Assembly: GCA_964599875.1 (NCBI GenBank)
Contig: CAZRHE010000004.1
Span: 1 to 64,000 of the forward strand
Direction: 5' to 3'
DNA length: 64,000 nt
Source of the DNA: RGIG4097 sp964599875
GTDB taxonomy: Bacteria; Bacillota; Clostridia; Christensenellales; CAG-917
Below the pieces are notes generated by a model. It was not told the DNA's origin and did no database searches. It saw only the letters and a list, made by a program, of their open reading frames with translations. Each line of letters opens with the position of its first letter. Within the stretch, counting starts at the first letter, position 1. Below are positions 42,400-51,395 of this stretch, one piece after another. The position numbers and the translations under genes are program-made.

Positions 42400-42420
42400 A
42401 GATATCCGTACACCTGTCAA
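42392..42420 (-). promoter_or_regulatory. Promoter of the TetR-GDPD unit
   Basis: TTGACA, 17 bp, TAAAAT on the minus strand. Confidence 0.75.
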
Positions 42421-42481
42421 GATATACTGATTTTTCGGCTGAAAAACGGAATATCCTTATCGCAATGCGCTTATCCTAAAA

Positions 42482-43021
42482 TCATTTTTTGTCTATGCCT
42501 ACCGCCCTATCCGAAATCTGATCTGCAAAGAATCCCGCGAAAATCACGCATGCGACGTCCTTGATAAGATAGGGCAAAGACACCGTGATTATCCCTGTTT
42601 CAAAACTGCAACCGCTGACGAGAGAAAATTGCAAGGCGCCGAGAATATGGCATATGAAAAGTCCGCCGAGTGCATACAAGAGCCGTGCGCCCCTTCCTCC
42701 GCTAATCCCTGCAAGTGCAACGAAAGGGAAAAATCCCCACAAAAATCCGCCCGTAGGTCCTACGAAAACGCCTACTCCGCCGCCGAAAGAGGAAAATACG
42801 GGAAGTCCTGTAAGCCCTATCAGCAAAAAAACGAAAACGGTTGAAACTCCCGTCTTGACGCCGAATAAAAACCCTATGAGCGCAAGCGTAAAAGTTTGCA
42901 AAGTTATCGGCACTCCGCCGGGAATAGGAATAGATACGACGGAAGACAAAACGAGAAGGGCGACGCATATCGCCGTCCTCACCAAATTTCGCGTGCGATT
43001 TTTAACGTCTGCGCTTCTCAT
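42482..43021 (-). CDS. bioY: Biotin transporter substrate-binding component
   Basis: A 179-residue six-helix S-component that binds biotin. The family hallmark GGVPITLQTFTLALIGFLFG is present, as are VFLLIGLTGLPVF and GPTGGFLWGF. It has no own ATPase nearby and would dock onto the shared EcfA-EcfT module at 32.8-35.4 kb. Starts in an ATGA overlap with the preceding surface-protein gene, an odd pairing. No biotin-related regulator or BirA site was recognised. Confidence 0.95.
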   Translation of the reverse strand: MRSADVKNRTRNLVRTAICVALLVLSSVVSIPIPGGVPITLQTFTLALIGFLFGVKTGVSTVFVFLLIGLTGLPVFSSFGGGVGVFVGPTGGFLWGFFPFVALAGISGGRGARLLYALGGLFICHILGALQFSLVSGCSFETGIITVSLPYLIKDVACVIFAGFFADQISDRAVGIDKK

Positions 43022-45396
43022 TCTTCCTCGGGATACGACAAGGAATACATTGCGTCGACGTATTCGTATTTCTTATCTTTCTTCAAGCCTTCTTTTTGCA
43101 TAAGGTCGGATATAAGGATGAACGCGCGTTTGACGCCGAGAGGGGATTGCACCTTAATAAACATAGGCGTATCCGCATACTTTTTCATTGCGCCCCTATC
43201 CTTTTGATGATAGAGATTGTAATCATATCCTGACGGATTGAGCGCAAGCGCAAGCCTGACCGTTTTTCCTATGATAATTATTTTGACTATCTGTTTGCCG
43301 GGACGACGGAAATAATCACCGCCGTTGACCACTCTGCTCTTCATCCCGCGATAGGACAAAATCTCGTTTTTGAGGGCGTTGTAAATCGCTTGATTGCGGA
43401 CGGACGTATTCGTCATCTTTGATGAAAACGTTATCTTTTCTCCGTCTTCTTTATCCTCTTTGTCGTCGGCATCGTCGCGGTCTATATCTTCTTCGGCATA
43501 GCCTTTGAAAGCCTCTTCGACGGTGGGCGTCGGGATAAATCCTACGCTTTCAAACAATTCCGCATTTCTTTCGTCATACGCCTCTTTCGAGGTTTTATCC
43601 GCACCGTTTGCAAGTTTAATCTTGCGTTTCGGTTGATTTTCGTCTTTTGCCGCCTTTTCGTCAACGGCGTTTTCGACGGATATATCCGCATCTTTTTCTT
43701 CAACGTTTTCTTCTGTTCCGGCGGAAAGATTATCTTCCGCTTTTATTGTAGCGGTTTCGTCGATTGCGCTACGTGCCGCAACTTCTTTTTCGCTTTGCAA
43801 CGGAGTATCGACCGCCAACTCTTCCCTCTTTTCGTTATCTTTGCGTCTTTTTCCTTTTATCAAAATCAAAGACAAAACAAGCCCTATCTCGACCGCTCCG
43901 AAAAAGCCTCCGAGCGCGATTGCAAGACTTGTATAATCTACGCCGTCCTCATCGAGAGAATGCGCGTTTTCTATTGCATATGCACTGATATAAAACCCTA
44001 TGCTGTCGAGAGTTACGACTCCGTTTTCGTCAAACGCAATCTTTTCCGTCTTCCCGCCGCCTACGACGTACACTCCGTCCGCCGTCGATACTCTTTTTAC
44101 GGTCAAAGTCAAGTCGTCGTATTCAACCGTTTCGCCGTTTCGCACGACGCTCAAACGCACTCCGTCGTCAGTTTCGACTGCGGTCAAAATATCGTCGAGC
44201 GCGAATCCGTCCGCTCTCTTGATTTCGTATGCGAAATTCTCATCCGCATACGTCAAAGTCGACGGCAACACCGTGAGCATAGGGGACGAGCCGTCCATTC
44301 TTTCAGACCTGAAATACACTTCGTAATTCGGATTATTCCATTTGAGGCGCATCTCCCTTTTCCCGACCGACGCATCCGTATCCGTCGCATACACGCCGAG
44401 GTCTGCGATTTCGTCTACGGGAGCCAAAGAGGACTCGTAAAGTTCGACGACGGGCGTCTCTATAGGACCACCCTCCACTATAGTCATATCCTGCGCTTTC
44501 AGATATATTTTTCTCGCCTTAACACTGACCGCCAAAGTCGTAGAATAAGGGGTGAAATTGTCGTCGCGCACGAATCCCGTTTCGTCGTATTTGCCTTTGA
44601 TTACGACGACTGAATAAGCGTGATTGCCGACGATAGGCACGGTGTCGCCGAGTTCGTTCTTTTCAAGCGACCAGTGATATTCGGACGAGGGCACGTTTTT
44701 CGAAGACAAAATTTCTTCGACGGTATCCCCGTATTCTTTCGTGACGGTCAACGCAGAAACGGACGGCTCGGACGAGGCGCGATTTATCGTAAGCGTCACT
44801 CCGTCGGATACGTTGCTTGCAAAAAACGTTGCGTTGCCAAACGTGAATCCGACAGTTGCTTTACAGCGAATTGTATATTCTCCGTGCGACCTGCCGCCAC
44901 CGAAAGGAACGCTCGACGCCGTGCCACCGAAAGGAATCTCGACGCCGTTGGTGTCTACGGTGGAATATCTCCACTCGTATCCGAATTCGGAGTCTGTGCG
45001 AGAAAACGCCGCTATTCTCCAAAACGGATGTTTGGACGACGCCATCAATGTGAAAGGATGAACGTATGGCGAAAACTCCGTTTCGGTCGCGTCCCCTTGC
45101 AAAGATATCTCCACTTCTGGAAGAGGGATGACGACTTCGTATTCCGTGCCGATTTCACTCTCTATCGCATTTTTGACGAGGGTTTCGTCGTACGTCCCCG
45201 CGTAAAGAATTTTTCCGTCGAGAATTTTCGCGACGAAATTATCTCCCACGTACTCCGTTTGTCCGCTCGACGAATCGTAGGTAAATTCGACGACGGTGAC
45301 GTCGTCGGCATATGCGACGTCCGCCGTAAGCGAAGTCGCAAAAACGGCTAAAACGAGCAATAAAAGGGATAAGACTGCGATAGATATCTTTTTCAT
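43018..45396 (-). CDS. Large exported membrane-anchored surface protein
   Basis: A 792-residue protein. Signal peptide MKKISIAVLSLLLLVLAV region with cleavage after VAYA, then an extracellular part of about 470 residues with Ig-like/MBG-type beta domains (LTINRASSEPSVSALTVTKE, VSVKARKIYLKAQDMTIVEG), one transmembrane helix near 510-535, a long acidic low-complexity cytosolic linker, and a C-terminal domain (about 660-785, ILSYRGMKSRVVNGGDYFR, KIIIIGKTVRLALALNPSGY) seen at the C-terminus of various clostridial proteins. It joins outside to inside of the cell. The promoter ends 7 bp before this ATG with no Shine-Dalgarno site. Confidence 0.78.
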   Translation of the reverse strand: MKKISIAVLSLLLLVLAVFATSLTADVAYADDVTVVEFTYDSSSGQTEYVGDNFVAKILDGKILYAGTYDETLVKNAIESEIGTEYEVVIPLPEVEISLQGDATETEFSPYVHPFTLMASSKHPFWRIAAFSRTDSEFGYEWRYSTVDTNGVEIPFGGTASSVPFGGGRSHGEYTIRCKATVGFTFGNATFFASNVSDGVTLTINRASSEPSVSALTVTKEYGDTVEEILSSKNVPSSEYHWSLEKNELGDTVPIVGNHAYSVVVIKGKYDETGFVRDDNFTPYSTTLAVSVKARKIYLKAQDMTIVEGGPIETPVVELYESSLAPVDEIADLGVYATDTDASVGKREMRLKWNNPNYEVYFRSERMDGSSPMLTVLPSTLTYADENFAYEIKRADGFALDDILTAVETDDGVRLSVVRNGETVEYDDLTLTVKRVSTADGVYVVGGGKTEKIAFDENGVVTLDSIGFYISAYAIENAHSLDEDGVDYTSLAIALGGFFGAVEIGLVLSLILIKGKRRKDNEKREELAVDTPLQSEKEVAARSAIDETATIKAEDNLSAGTEENVEEKDADISVENAVDEKAAKDENQPKRKIKLANGADKTSKEAYDERNAELFESVGFIPTPTVEEAFKGYAEEDIDRDDADDKEDKEDGEKITFSSKMTNTSVRNQAIYNALKNEILSYRGMKSRVVNGGDYFRRPGKQIVKIIIIGKTVRLALALNPSGYDYNLYHQKDRGAMKKYADTPMFIKVQSPLGVKRAFILISDLMQKEGLKKDKKYEYVDAMYSLSYPEEE

Positions 45397-45403
45397 AACA
45401 ATA

Positions 45404-45432
45404 ATAATACACGCTTGCGCGCGCATAGTCAA
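45404..45432 (-). promoter_or_regulatory. Promoter abutting the surface-protein ATG
   Basis: TTGACT, 17 bp, TATTAT; seven bases then the ATG, predicting a leaderless mRNA. Spacer ATGCGCGCGCAAGCGTG resembles the one before the PrsA-like gene. Confidence 0.7.
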
Positions 45433-45501
45433 TGCCAAAATTGCCGAAAACCTATGTTTTTCCCGCACTTATTCATTTTTCCACGCGAAAAAACTTTCGA
45501 C

Positions 45502-45530
45502 TTGTCAACCGCTTTCGACGATGATATAAT
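45502..45530 (+). promoter_or_regulatory. Promoter of the SDR gene
   Basis: TTGTCA, 17 bp, TATAAT. Confidence 0.7.
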
Positions 45531-45545
45531 CTTATAGAGGTGCTT

Positions 45546-46328
45546 ATGAAAAGAATAGTTATAATCACGGGCGCATCCGCGGGAATAGGCAACGCAACCG
45601 CAAAATACTTCGCTGAAAAAGGGGACAAGGTCTACTCTTTCGCAAGAAGAAAAGCGGAGGGATTCGACAGCGTCGAGGTCGACGTGACAAATTTTGACGC
45701 GGTCAAACGCGCGGTGGACTACGTCGTGGAAAAAGAAGGGCGCATAGACGTCGTCGTGAACAACGCGGGTTACGGGATTTCGGGCTCGATTGAAGACACT
45801 CCCGTAGAAAGCATGAAACGCCTTTTCGACGTAAACTTTTTCGGTGCGACCTACGTCACGCAAGCGGTTATCCCCCAAATGCGTAAACAAAAAAGCGGCG
45901 TCATAATCAACGTAAGTTCGGTTGCCGCCCCGCTTTCCATACCTTTCCAAGGTTTTTATTCCGCATCCAAAGCGGCGCTGTCCTCTCTCACGGAATCGTT
46001 GAGAATAGAAGTCGCGCCCTTCAATATCAAGGTGACGTCCATACTCCCCGGCGACGTAAAGACTGATTTCACCGCAATGCGCAAGAAAAACGAGGAGGAC
46101 AATCCCGTATACGGCGAAAGAATTAGCCGCTCCGTCGCGCAAATGGAAAAAGACGAACAAAACGGGATGCCCCCTATCGTCATCGCAAAGGGCGTGTATT
46201 CTCTGTCCAAAAAGAAAAATCCGCCCGTATATAAGGTGGGAGGAAAGAAGTACGCGATTCTCGTCGCACTCTCGAAAATTCTCCCCAAGCGACTCGTGAT
46301 TTTCATACTGTCCAAATTATACGGTTAA
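45546..46328 (+). CDS. Short-chain dehydrogenase/reductase
   Basis: A 260-residue NAD(P)-dependent SDR. The cofactor loop TGASAGIG, the NNAGYG motif, a catalytic Ser in INVSSVAA and the YxxxK pair in FYSASKAALSS are all present. The FARRK after strand 2 suggests NADPH preference. The C-terminus has a hydrophobic LVALSKILPKRLVIFILSKL tail typical of membrane-associated SDRs. GAGGTG precedes the ATG. Substrate is unknown. It is followed by a two-component system. Confidence 0.92.
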   Translation: MKRIVIITGASAGIGNATAKYFAEKGDKVYSFARRKAEGFDSVEVDVTNFDAVKRAVDYVVEKEGRIDVVVNNAGYGISGSIEDTPVESMKRLFDVNFFGATYVTQAVIPQMRKQKSGVIINVSSVAAPLSIPFQGFYSASKAALSSLTESLRIEVAPFNIKVTSILPGDVKTDFTAMRKKNEEDNPVYGERISRSVAQMEKDEQNGMPPIVIAKGVYSLSKKKNPPVYKVGGKKYAILVALSKILPKRLVIFILSKLYG

Positions 46329-46368
46329 CAAAGTTTAATATAACTTTAACCAATCTTTGTCAAAATTA
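46325..46368 (+). promoter_or_regulatory. Four tandem 11-bp units before the response regulator
   Basis: TTAACAAAGTT, TAATATAACTT, TAACCAATCTT and TGTCAAAATTA follow one another in exact 11-bp register. This spacing and the TTAACA-like half-sites resemble Pho boxes bound by PhoB/PhoP-type regulators. Probably an autoregulatory site. Confidence 0.4.
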
Positions 46369-46389
46369 AGGCAAAGAGGTGATAATACT

Positions 46390-47064
46390 ATGAGAATATT
46401 ACTCGTTGAAGACGAAAAAGAATTGTCCCGCGCGCTCGCGAAAATGCTCATGAAAGAGGGCTACGACGTGGACACCGTATACGACGGAGCGGACGGACTC
46501 AGTTTCGCGCTTTCAGGTCTTTACGACCTCATCATCCTCGACGTGATGATGCCGAAAATGAACGGCTTCGAAGTGCTGTCCGAAATCAGAAAACGCAAAA
46601 TGGAAACCCCCGTCCTTATGCTTACCGCCCTTTCCGGCGAAAGCGACAAGATTCAGGGACTTGACAGAGGTGCGGACGACTACGTCAGCAAGCCTTTCTC
46701 GTTTGCGGAATTATCCGCAAGAATCCGCGCTCTTTTAAGACGCAGAGGAAAACTCGTCACAGACAACAAACTCATGCATAACGAAGCGGCGCTCGACTTG
46801 TCCTCTTACACGCTGTCCTCTCCCAAGGGAGAAATCAATTTGACCGCAAAGGAATTCGAGATACTCCGCTACTTATTCGAATACCCCAACTTCGTGGCGT
46901 CCAAAGAGGATTTGATTTTGAAAGCGTGGGGGCTCGACAGCGACTTCGAATCCAACAACCTCGAAGTCTACGTGTCCTTCATCCGCAAGAAACTCAACCA
47001 CCTCGACACGAGTTTTACGATAGAGGCAGTGAGAGGCGTCGGATACAGGTTAACGAACAGATAA
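46390..47064 (+). CDS. OmpR/PhoB-family response regulator
   Basis: A 224-residue regulator. The receiver domain carries the acidic pair LVEDEKE, phospho-acceptor Asp in LIILDVMMPKMNG near residue 51, Thr in MLTALSG and Lys in VSKPFSF. The C-terminal winged helix (about 130-224) shows LTAKEFEILRYLFEY and VRGVGYRL. GAGGTGATA precedes the ATG. The adjacent kinase is its partner. Signal is unknown, though the upstream repeats hint at a PhoP-like binding mode. Confidence 0.94.
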   Translation: MRILLVEDEKELSRALAKMLMKEGYDVDTVYDGADGLSFALSGLYDLIILDVMMPKMNGFEVLSEIRKRKMETPVLMLTALSGESDKIQGLDRGADDYVSKPFSFAELSARIRALLRRRGKLVTDNKLMHNEAALDLSSYTLSSPKGEINLTAKEFEILRYLFEYPNFVASKEDLILKAWGLDSDFESNNLEVYVSFIRKKLNHLDTSFTIEAVRGVGYRLTNR

Positions 47065-47103
47065 AGAGTTTATCAACCGAAAATTATAGGATAAAGTGTC
47101 GAT

Positions 47104-48435
47104 ATGGACGAAATGGTAAATAAATTACGCGTGCGCCAAACGCTTTATACCACCCTCACCGCAGGGCTACTCCTCCTTGTTTTAATGGGAGGATTTTTCG
47201 GTTTATATGCAATCAACATGCACGTTTCGGCGCAGGAAAATCTCGACGCTCTTTTGAATAACGTAAACCGCCGTCCCGAAACAATCGGGCCTACGAGATG
47301 CGTCGTTTTCACTGATAACGGTTACGTTTCCGCCGCCTATCGCGGAGACGTCGAATACTACGGAGAAGACTGGGACGGCATAGCACACGCCGCAATCGAA
47401 AATGCGGATAAGGGGCGTTTTTCATACGAGGACAACGATTTTTACGTTGAATCCAAAACCGAAAACGGCCGCACGATTTACGCAGTCCTCGACCGCACGA
47501 TTTACACCACCGCACTGAAACGCATTGCAACCATTCTCGTGCTACTATACCTTATATCTTTAATCTTTTTAACCTTGCTCGGGTATCTCTATTCGTCCGT
47601 GACGACCGCGCCTATAAAGAATGCTTTCAAACAGCAAAGCGACCTCATCGCGAATGCGTCCCACGAATTGAAAACTCCCTTGACCATTATATCTACGAAC
47701 TTATCCGTCATGGAATCCGAACCCTCCTCCACCATAGAGGATAACGCAAAATGGCTCGAATCCATAAACGGACAGATTTCGAGAATGGATTCCCTCATCA
47801 AAAACATGCTCGAACTCGGACGACTCGAACATGCGACCGTCAATAAAGAATTGTTCGATTTCGGTGAAGTCGTCGAAGGAAGTTGCCTTGAATTCGAGGT
47901 TATGTGCTTTGAAAAGAACGTCAAACTTTTGACCGAAGTGCAAAAAGGCGCAATCGTCTACGGAGATAAGAGCGCACTCGAAAGGCTCGTCATAATCCTT
48001 CTCGACAATGCGTTGAAATATTGCGGCGAAAACGGAAAAGTCGGTTGCAAACTTACGGTCACGAGCAAGAAAGCGCATCTCGACGTACTTAACACCGGGG
48101 AAACCATTTCCAAAGAGGACGCAAAACACGTGTTCGACCGTTTCTATCGTTCGGACGGCGCAAGAGCAAACCCCGACGGAAACAGTTTCGGGCTGGGACT
48201 TTCAATCGCGCAAGCGACCGTACAAGGCAACGGCGGAACCATTTCGTGCAAGGGCGCACCCGGCGGCAACGGCACCGTATTCACGGTAGAACTTCCAATC
48301 GCGTCCAAGCGTACGATAAGGCAAATTCAAGCACAAACCGCAATCCGCGAAGCAAAAGCGAGCCACTCTCATCGAGACGGCGCAAAAAAATCCGCAGTCC
48401 GCGAAAACGACGAAAAGGATTCGCAAGAAGAATAA
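47104..48435 (+). CDS. Sensor histidine kinase
   Basis: A 443-residue membrane kinase. Helix 1 (about 18-38), an extracytoplasmic sensor of about 100 residues, helix 2 (about 140-162), then the H box ASHELKTPLTI near 185 with no obvious HAMP domain, N box region LVIILLDNALKYCGE, and the ATP lid FGLGLSIAQATVQGNGG. The C-terminal 50 residues are basic and low-complexity. Partner of the response regulator 39 bp upstream. Confidence 0.93.
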   Translation: MDEMVNKLRVRQTLYTTLTAGLLLLVLMGGFFGLYAINMHVSAQENLDALLNNVNRRPETIGPTRCVVFTDNGYVSAAYRGDVEYYGEDWDGIAHAAIENADKGRFSYEDNDFYVESKTENGRTIYAVLDRTIYTTALKRIATILVLLYLISLIFLTLLGYLYSSVTTAPIKNAFKQQSDLIANASHELKTPLTIISTNLSVMESEPSSTIEDNAKWLESINGQISRMDSLIKNMLELGRLEHATVNKELFDFGEVVEGSCLEFEVMCFEKNVKLLTEVQKGAIVYGDKSALERLVIILLDNALKYCGENGKVGCKLTVTSKKAHLDVLNTGETISKEDAKHVFDRFYRSDGARANPDGNSFGLGLSIAQATVQGNGGTISCKGAPGGNGTVFTVELPIASKRTIRQIQAQTAIREAKASHSHRDGAKKSAVRENDEKDSQEE

Positions 48436-48467
48436 AAATAGTCCACAAACTTATAGGATGCGCACGA

Positions 48468-49862
48468 CTAATCGAGCGCGTCTTTTACTTTCTTTTTATA
48501 CGCGCTGCGCAAGAAAAGCGCGGACACTATCGCCGTCCCGACTTCGGATATAACCAAAGTCCACCACAAAGTTTCCACCGCGTTTTCGGAGAGAGTAAAC
48601 AACCACGCTATCGGAAATACGAATACGACGAGGCGCAAAAAGGATATGACGAGTGGTCGCAACGCATATCCGAATGCTTGCAAAACACCCTGCACCGCCA
48701 CGCTGAAAGACATAAATACGTATCCTATCGCACAAATTCTGATTGCGACGACTACGACGGATTTAATCTCTTCCCCCTCCGCTCCGCTCGCCATTGCAAA
48801 CAACGTCGCAAGCGGACTTGCAAGGCTTTCAAACAGCACGGTTATAATTATCGCTATAACGAGTGCGTCCGTTATACCGTAGCGGATTCCTTGTATCACG
48901 CGCTCTTTTTCCCTCATTCCGTAGTTGTATGACAACACGGTTATGAGTGTATTCGACAACCCGAAAAACGCGAATAGTGCGAATTGCATAATCTTATAGT
49001 ACACCCCGAAACTCCCCTGCAATATCTCGGAATCTTTCGCCGTGCCCAAAATCAGATTCATTCCGAGCATCATAACGGAGAGCAAGGCTTGCATAAGCGC
49101 CGCCGATATCCCGACCGAATAAATGCCTTTTATTATCTCCCGACGCGGACGCACGTATTTGAGGGAGCCGTTAATTTCGCGGTTGATAGCATAATGGAAA
49201 GTCGCCGCAAGCACCCACGACGCGATTTGTCCGATAACCGTTGCCCACGCCGCACCCGCGATTCCCCAACCGCAAGGAAAAATGAAAACGTAGTCAAGGA
49301 CTATATTGAGAAGTGCGCCTACGATTTGGGATATGGTGGAATAGAGAGTTTTGCCCGTGCTTTGCAAAAATCTCTCGTACACCGTAAAACCTATGCACCC
49401 GAAAGAAAACGTGCAACATATCCCTAAATAAGTCGCGCCCATTTCTATCGCTTGCTCGTTGCCGTTTGCCTGCATGGCGATGAATTTTTCCGCACCGAAA
49501 ATCCCGAAAAGCAAGAAAAACGCATACATCGTTATCGCAAGGAAAATCCCGTTGCCCACAGTGCGATTCGCTTGTTCGCTATTTCCCTCTCCAAGACTTC
49601 TCGAGAGCAAGGCGTTTATGCCTATTCCCGTGCCTACGCCTATTGCAATCATAAGAATTTGCACCGGGAATGCGTAAGTCAAAGCAAGATTTCCGTTTAC
49701 GCCGTCCGCGCCCATATTGATGACGAAAACGGTGTCCACGATATTGTAAACCGCTTGCAAAATCATGGAAATTATCATCGGCAATCCGAGTTTCCATATA
49801 AGTTTTTTCACGGGAAGGACGGCAAGCGCGTTTCTCGTTTCATTGATTTCAACAGATTCCAT
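48468..49862 (-). CDS. MATE-family efflux transporter
   Basis: A 464-residue twelve-helix exporter using a cation gradient. Opening KLIWKLGLPMIISMILQAVYN, VDTVFVINMGADG and IGVGTGIGINALLSRSLGEG are typical of the DinF/NorM-like clostridial MATE group. GGAGG five bases before the ATG at 49862 sets the start; the frame extends upstream without signals. A TTGTCT, 17 bp, TATTTT promoter lies just upstream. Converges on the kinase gene with only 32 bp between. Confidence 0.93.
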   Translation of the reverse strand: MESVEINETRNALAVLPVKKLIWKLGLPMIISMILQAVYNIVDTVFVINMGADGVNGNLALTYAFPVQILMIAIGVGTGIGINALLSRSLGEGNSEQANRTVGNGIFLAITMYAFFLLFGIFGAEKFIAMQANGNEQAIEMGATYLGICCTFSFGCIGFTVYERFLQSTGKTLYSTISQIVGALLNIVLDYVFIFPCGWGIAGAAWATVIGQIASWVLAATFHYAINREINGSLKYVRPRREIIKGIYSVGISAALMQALLSVMMLGMNLILGTAKDSEILQGSFGVYYKIMQFALFAFFGLSNTLITVLSYNYGMREKERVIQGIRYGITDALVIAIIITVLFESLASPLATLFAMASGAEGEEIKSVVVVAIRICAIGYVFMSFSVAVQGVLQAFGYALRPLVISFLRLVVFVFPIAWLFTLSENAVETLWWTLVISEVGTAIVSALFLRSAYKKKVKDALD

Positions 49863-50046
49863 AAGACCTCCGAAAATAAAAAGTGCGTTATCGAAAGACA
49901 ACACACTTAATTTTAAGTCGGATTTACGTCTGCAGAAATTGCACTTTTCTCTACATTTTAACGAAAAAACCGAAAAAGTCAAACACACGCGCAAAAATGC
50001 GCATGAAATTTTCCTTGTCCGCCGTCCGTAAAGCGTTCGAGCATAG

Positions 50047-50078
50047 AAAAACAGCCCGTCTACGTGCGGGCTGTTTTT
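50047..50078 (-). terminator. Terminator of the leuS-serS-M28 operon
   Basis: AAAAACAGCCCG and CGGGCTGTTTTT arms with an 8-nt loop just after the M28 gene. Confidence 0.8.
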
Positions 50079-50093
50079 TTGAATCGGAAATTA

Positions 50094-51365
50094 TTATTTT
50101 TTGCTTTCTTGTTCCGCAATCTTGTCGATAACGCGGAGGATGACGTCGAATCCGAGGCCTACGGTGTCCGCAGAGAAACGTTCGGGTTGGTCGTAGAAAG
50201 TGTGATAATAGTTGGTGAGGATAGGATTTTGAGCCGCGAAAGTTATCGTCTTGACGCCTGCCTTATGGAAAGGAGTGGAGTCGCATCCGCCGACGGGATT
50301 GACGATGTTGCCGGGTTTTTCGATGCCCGCTTCCTTCATGGAATCGACGAACATTTTTTCGAGATCCTTATTGAATTTGGTGAATTGCCAAGTATCGCCG
50401 TGGACGACTTCGAAGAAACCTTCGTCCGCTACGGAGTCGATATTGATATTCCAGCAATTTTCGAGGATTGCTTCGCCCTTATGTCTTCTCGTGAACGCAA
50501 GAGAGCCTCTGAGGCCTGCTTCTTCACTGCCGCAGTTGAGGTCGATAATACGGCAACGCGCGGGCATTTTGTCGGGGTTTTCTTTGAAGTATTTGGTGAC
50601 TTCGTAAGCAAGTGCGATACCGGTTGCGTTATCCATTGCGCCGGGGGACGCGGTGTTGGGATTCTTATCAAGCCACAAAGTGACGAGGAACGCACCGCCG
50701 ATGAGGAAGGGGCAAAGATATTGATAGACGTTCGCCATCTTCCAATAGATTTCGTAAAGGTCGTAGTTTTCGGAAACCGTAAATGCGAAGAAGAGGATTG
50801 CAAACACGGTGACTGCGATGACGCAAACTGCACCAAAACCGACTTTAATGAACGCAAACGCAGGATTAAGTTTGGATTTGACCGCACTGTGCTTCCAGTT
50901 CCAACTCGTGTCGGTGTGTCCGGAAAGCATAATGGTGTAGTCGTATTCGCCGTCTTCGGGAAGAAGTTCGCCGTAGGTGTTGTAAGAAACTTCTTGATGG
51001 AAACACCAGTCGAGCCACGTCTTGTAGAAGAATACGCTGTTGAGCATCCAAATCCATACCGCAACCATTCCGACGGATGCAAGGAAGAAGAGTGCCGTGC
51101 TTCCGAGGATTACGCCGAGCAACACGACGAGTGCCGCGATAATGCCCGCCCATCCCGCGTAAGGGATTCCGCCGATAGACGCGCGAGGCGCAACGAGGAA
51201 TTTTTCTTGAACGGGTTTGATGCCCAATTCTTCGAGTTTGCCTGCCATGTAGCCGTGGAATTTCTTCTCGTTTTCGGAGCCGGGAAGACGGGGGCCGATT
51301 TCATTGGCGGCATGAGTTACGATTTCGTACGCCTCGTCGGCATACTTTCTAAGTTCTTCTCTCAT
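50094..51365 (-). CDS. M28-family zinc peptidase with four internal membrane helices
   Basis: A 423-residue aminopeptidase-like protein. Zinc ligands and catalytic residues appear complete: His150 and Asp152 in LSGHTDTS, Asp245 in GAMDNATG, the Glu pair in CGSEEAGLRG near 283, Asp in NIDSVAD, and His in YYHTFYD. Unusually, two hydrophobic helices (about 67-110) precede the first ligand and two more (about 170-232) lie between the first and second ligand sites. This makes it an integral membrane peptidase. AAGGAG precedes the ATG, 30 bp after serS. Confidence 0.85.
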   Translation of the reverse strand: MREELRKYADEAYEIVTHAANEIGPRLPGSENEKKFHGYMAGKLEELGIKPVQEKFLVAPRASIGGIPYAGWAGIIAALVVLLGVILGSTALFFLASVGMVAVWIWMLNSVFFYKTWLDWCFHQEVSYNTYGELLPEDGEYDYTIMLSGHTDTSWNWKHSAVKSKLNPAFAFIKVGFGAVCVIAVTVFAILFFAFTVSENYDLYEIYWKMANVYQYLCPFLIGGAFLVTLWLDKNPNTASPGAMDNATGIALAYEVTKYFKENPDKMPARCRIIDLNCGSEEAGLRGSLAFTRRHKGEAILENCWNINIDSVADEGFFEVVHGDTWQFTKFNKDLEKMFVDSMKEAGIEKPGNIVNPVGGCDSTPFHKAGVKTITFAAQNPILTNYYHTFYDQPERFSADTVGLGFDVILRVIDKIAEQESKK

Positions 51366-51395
51366 AAATTTCTCCTTAAAATTTATATCTTTTTA

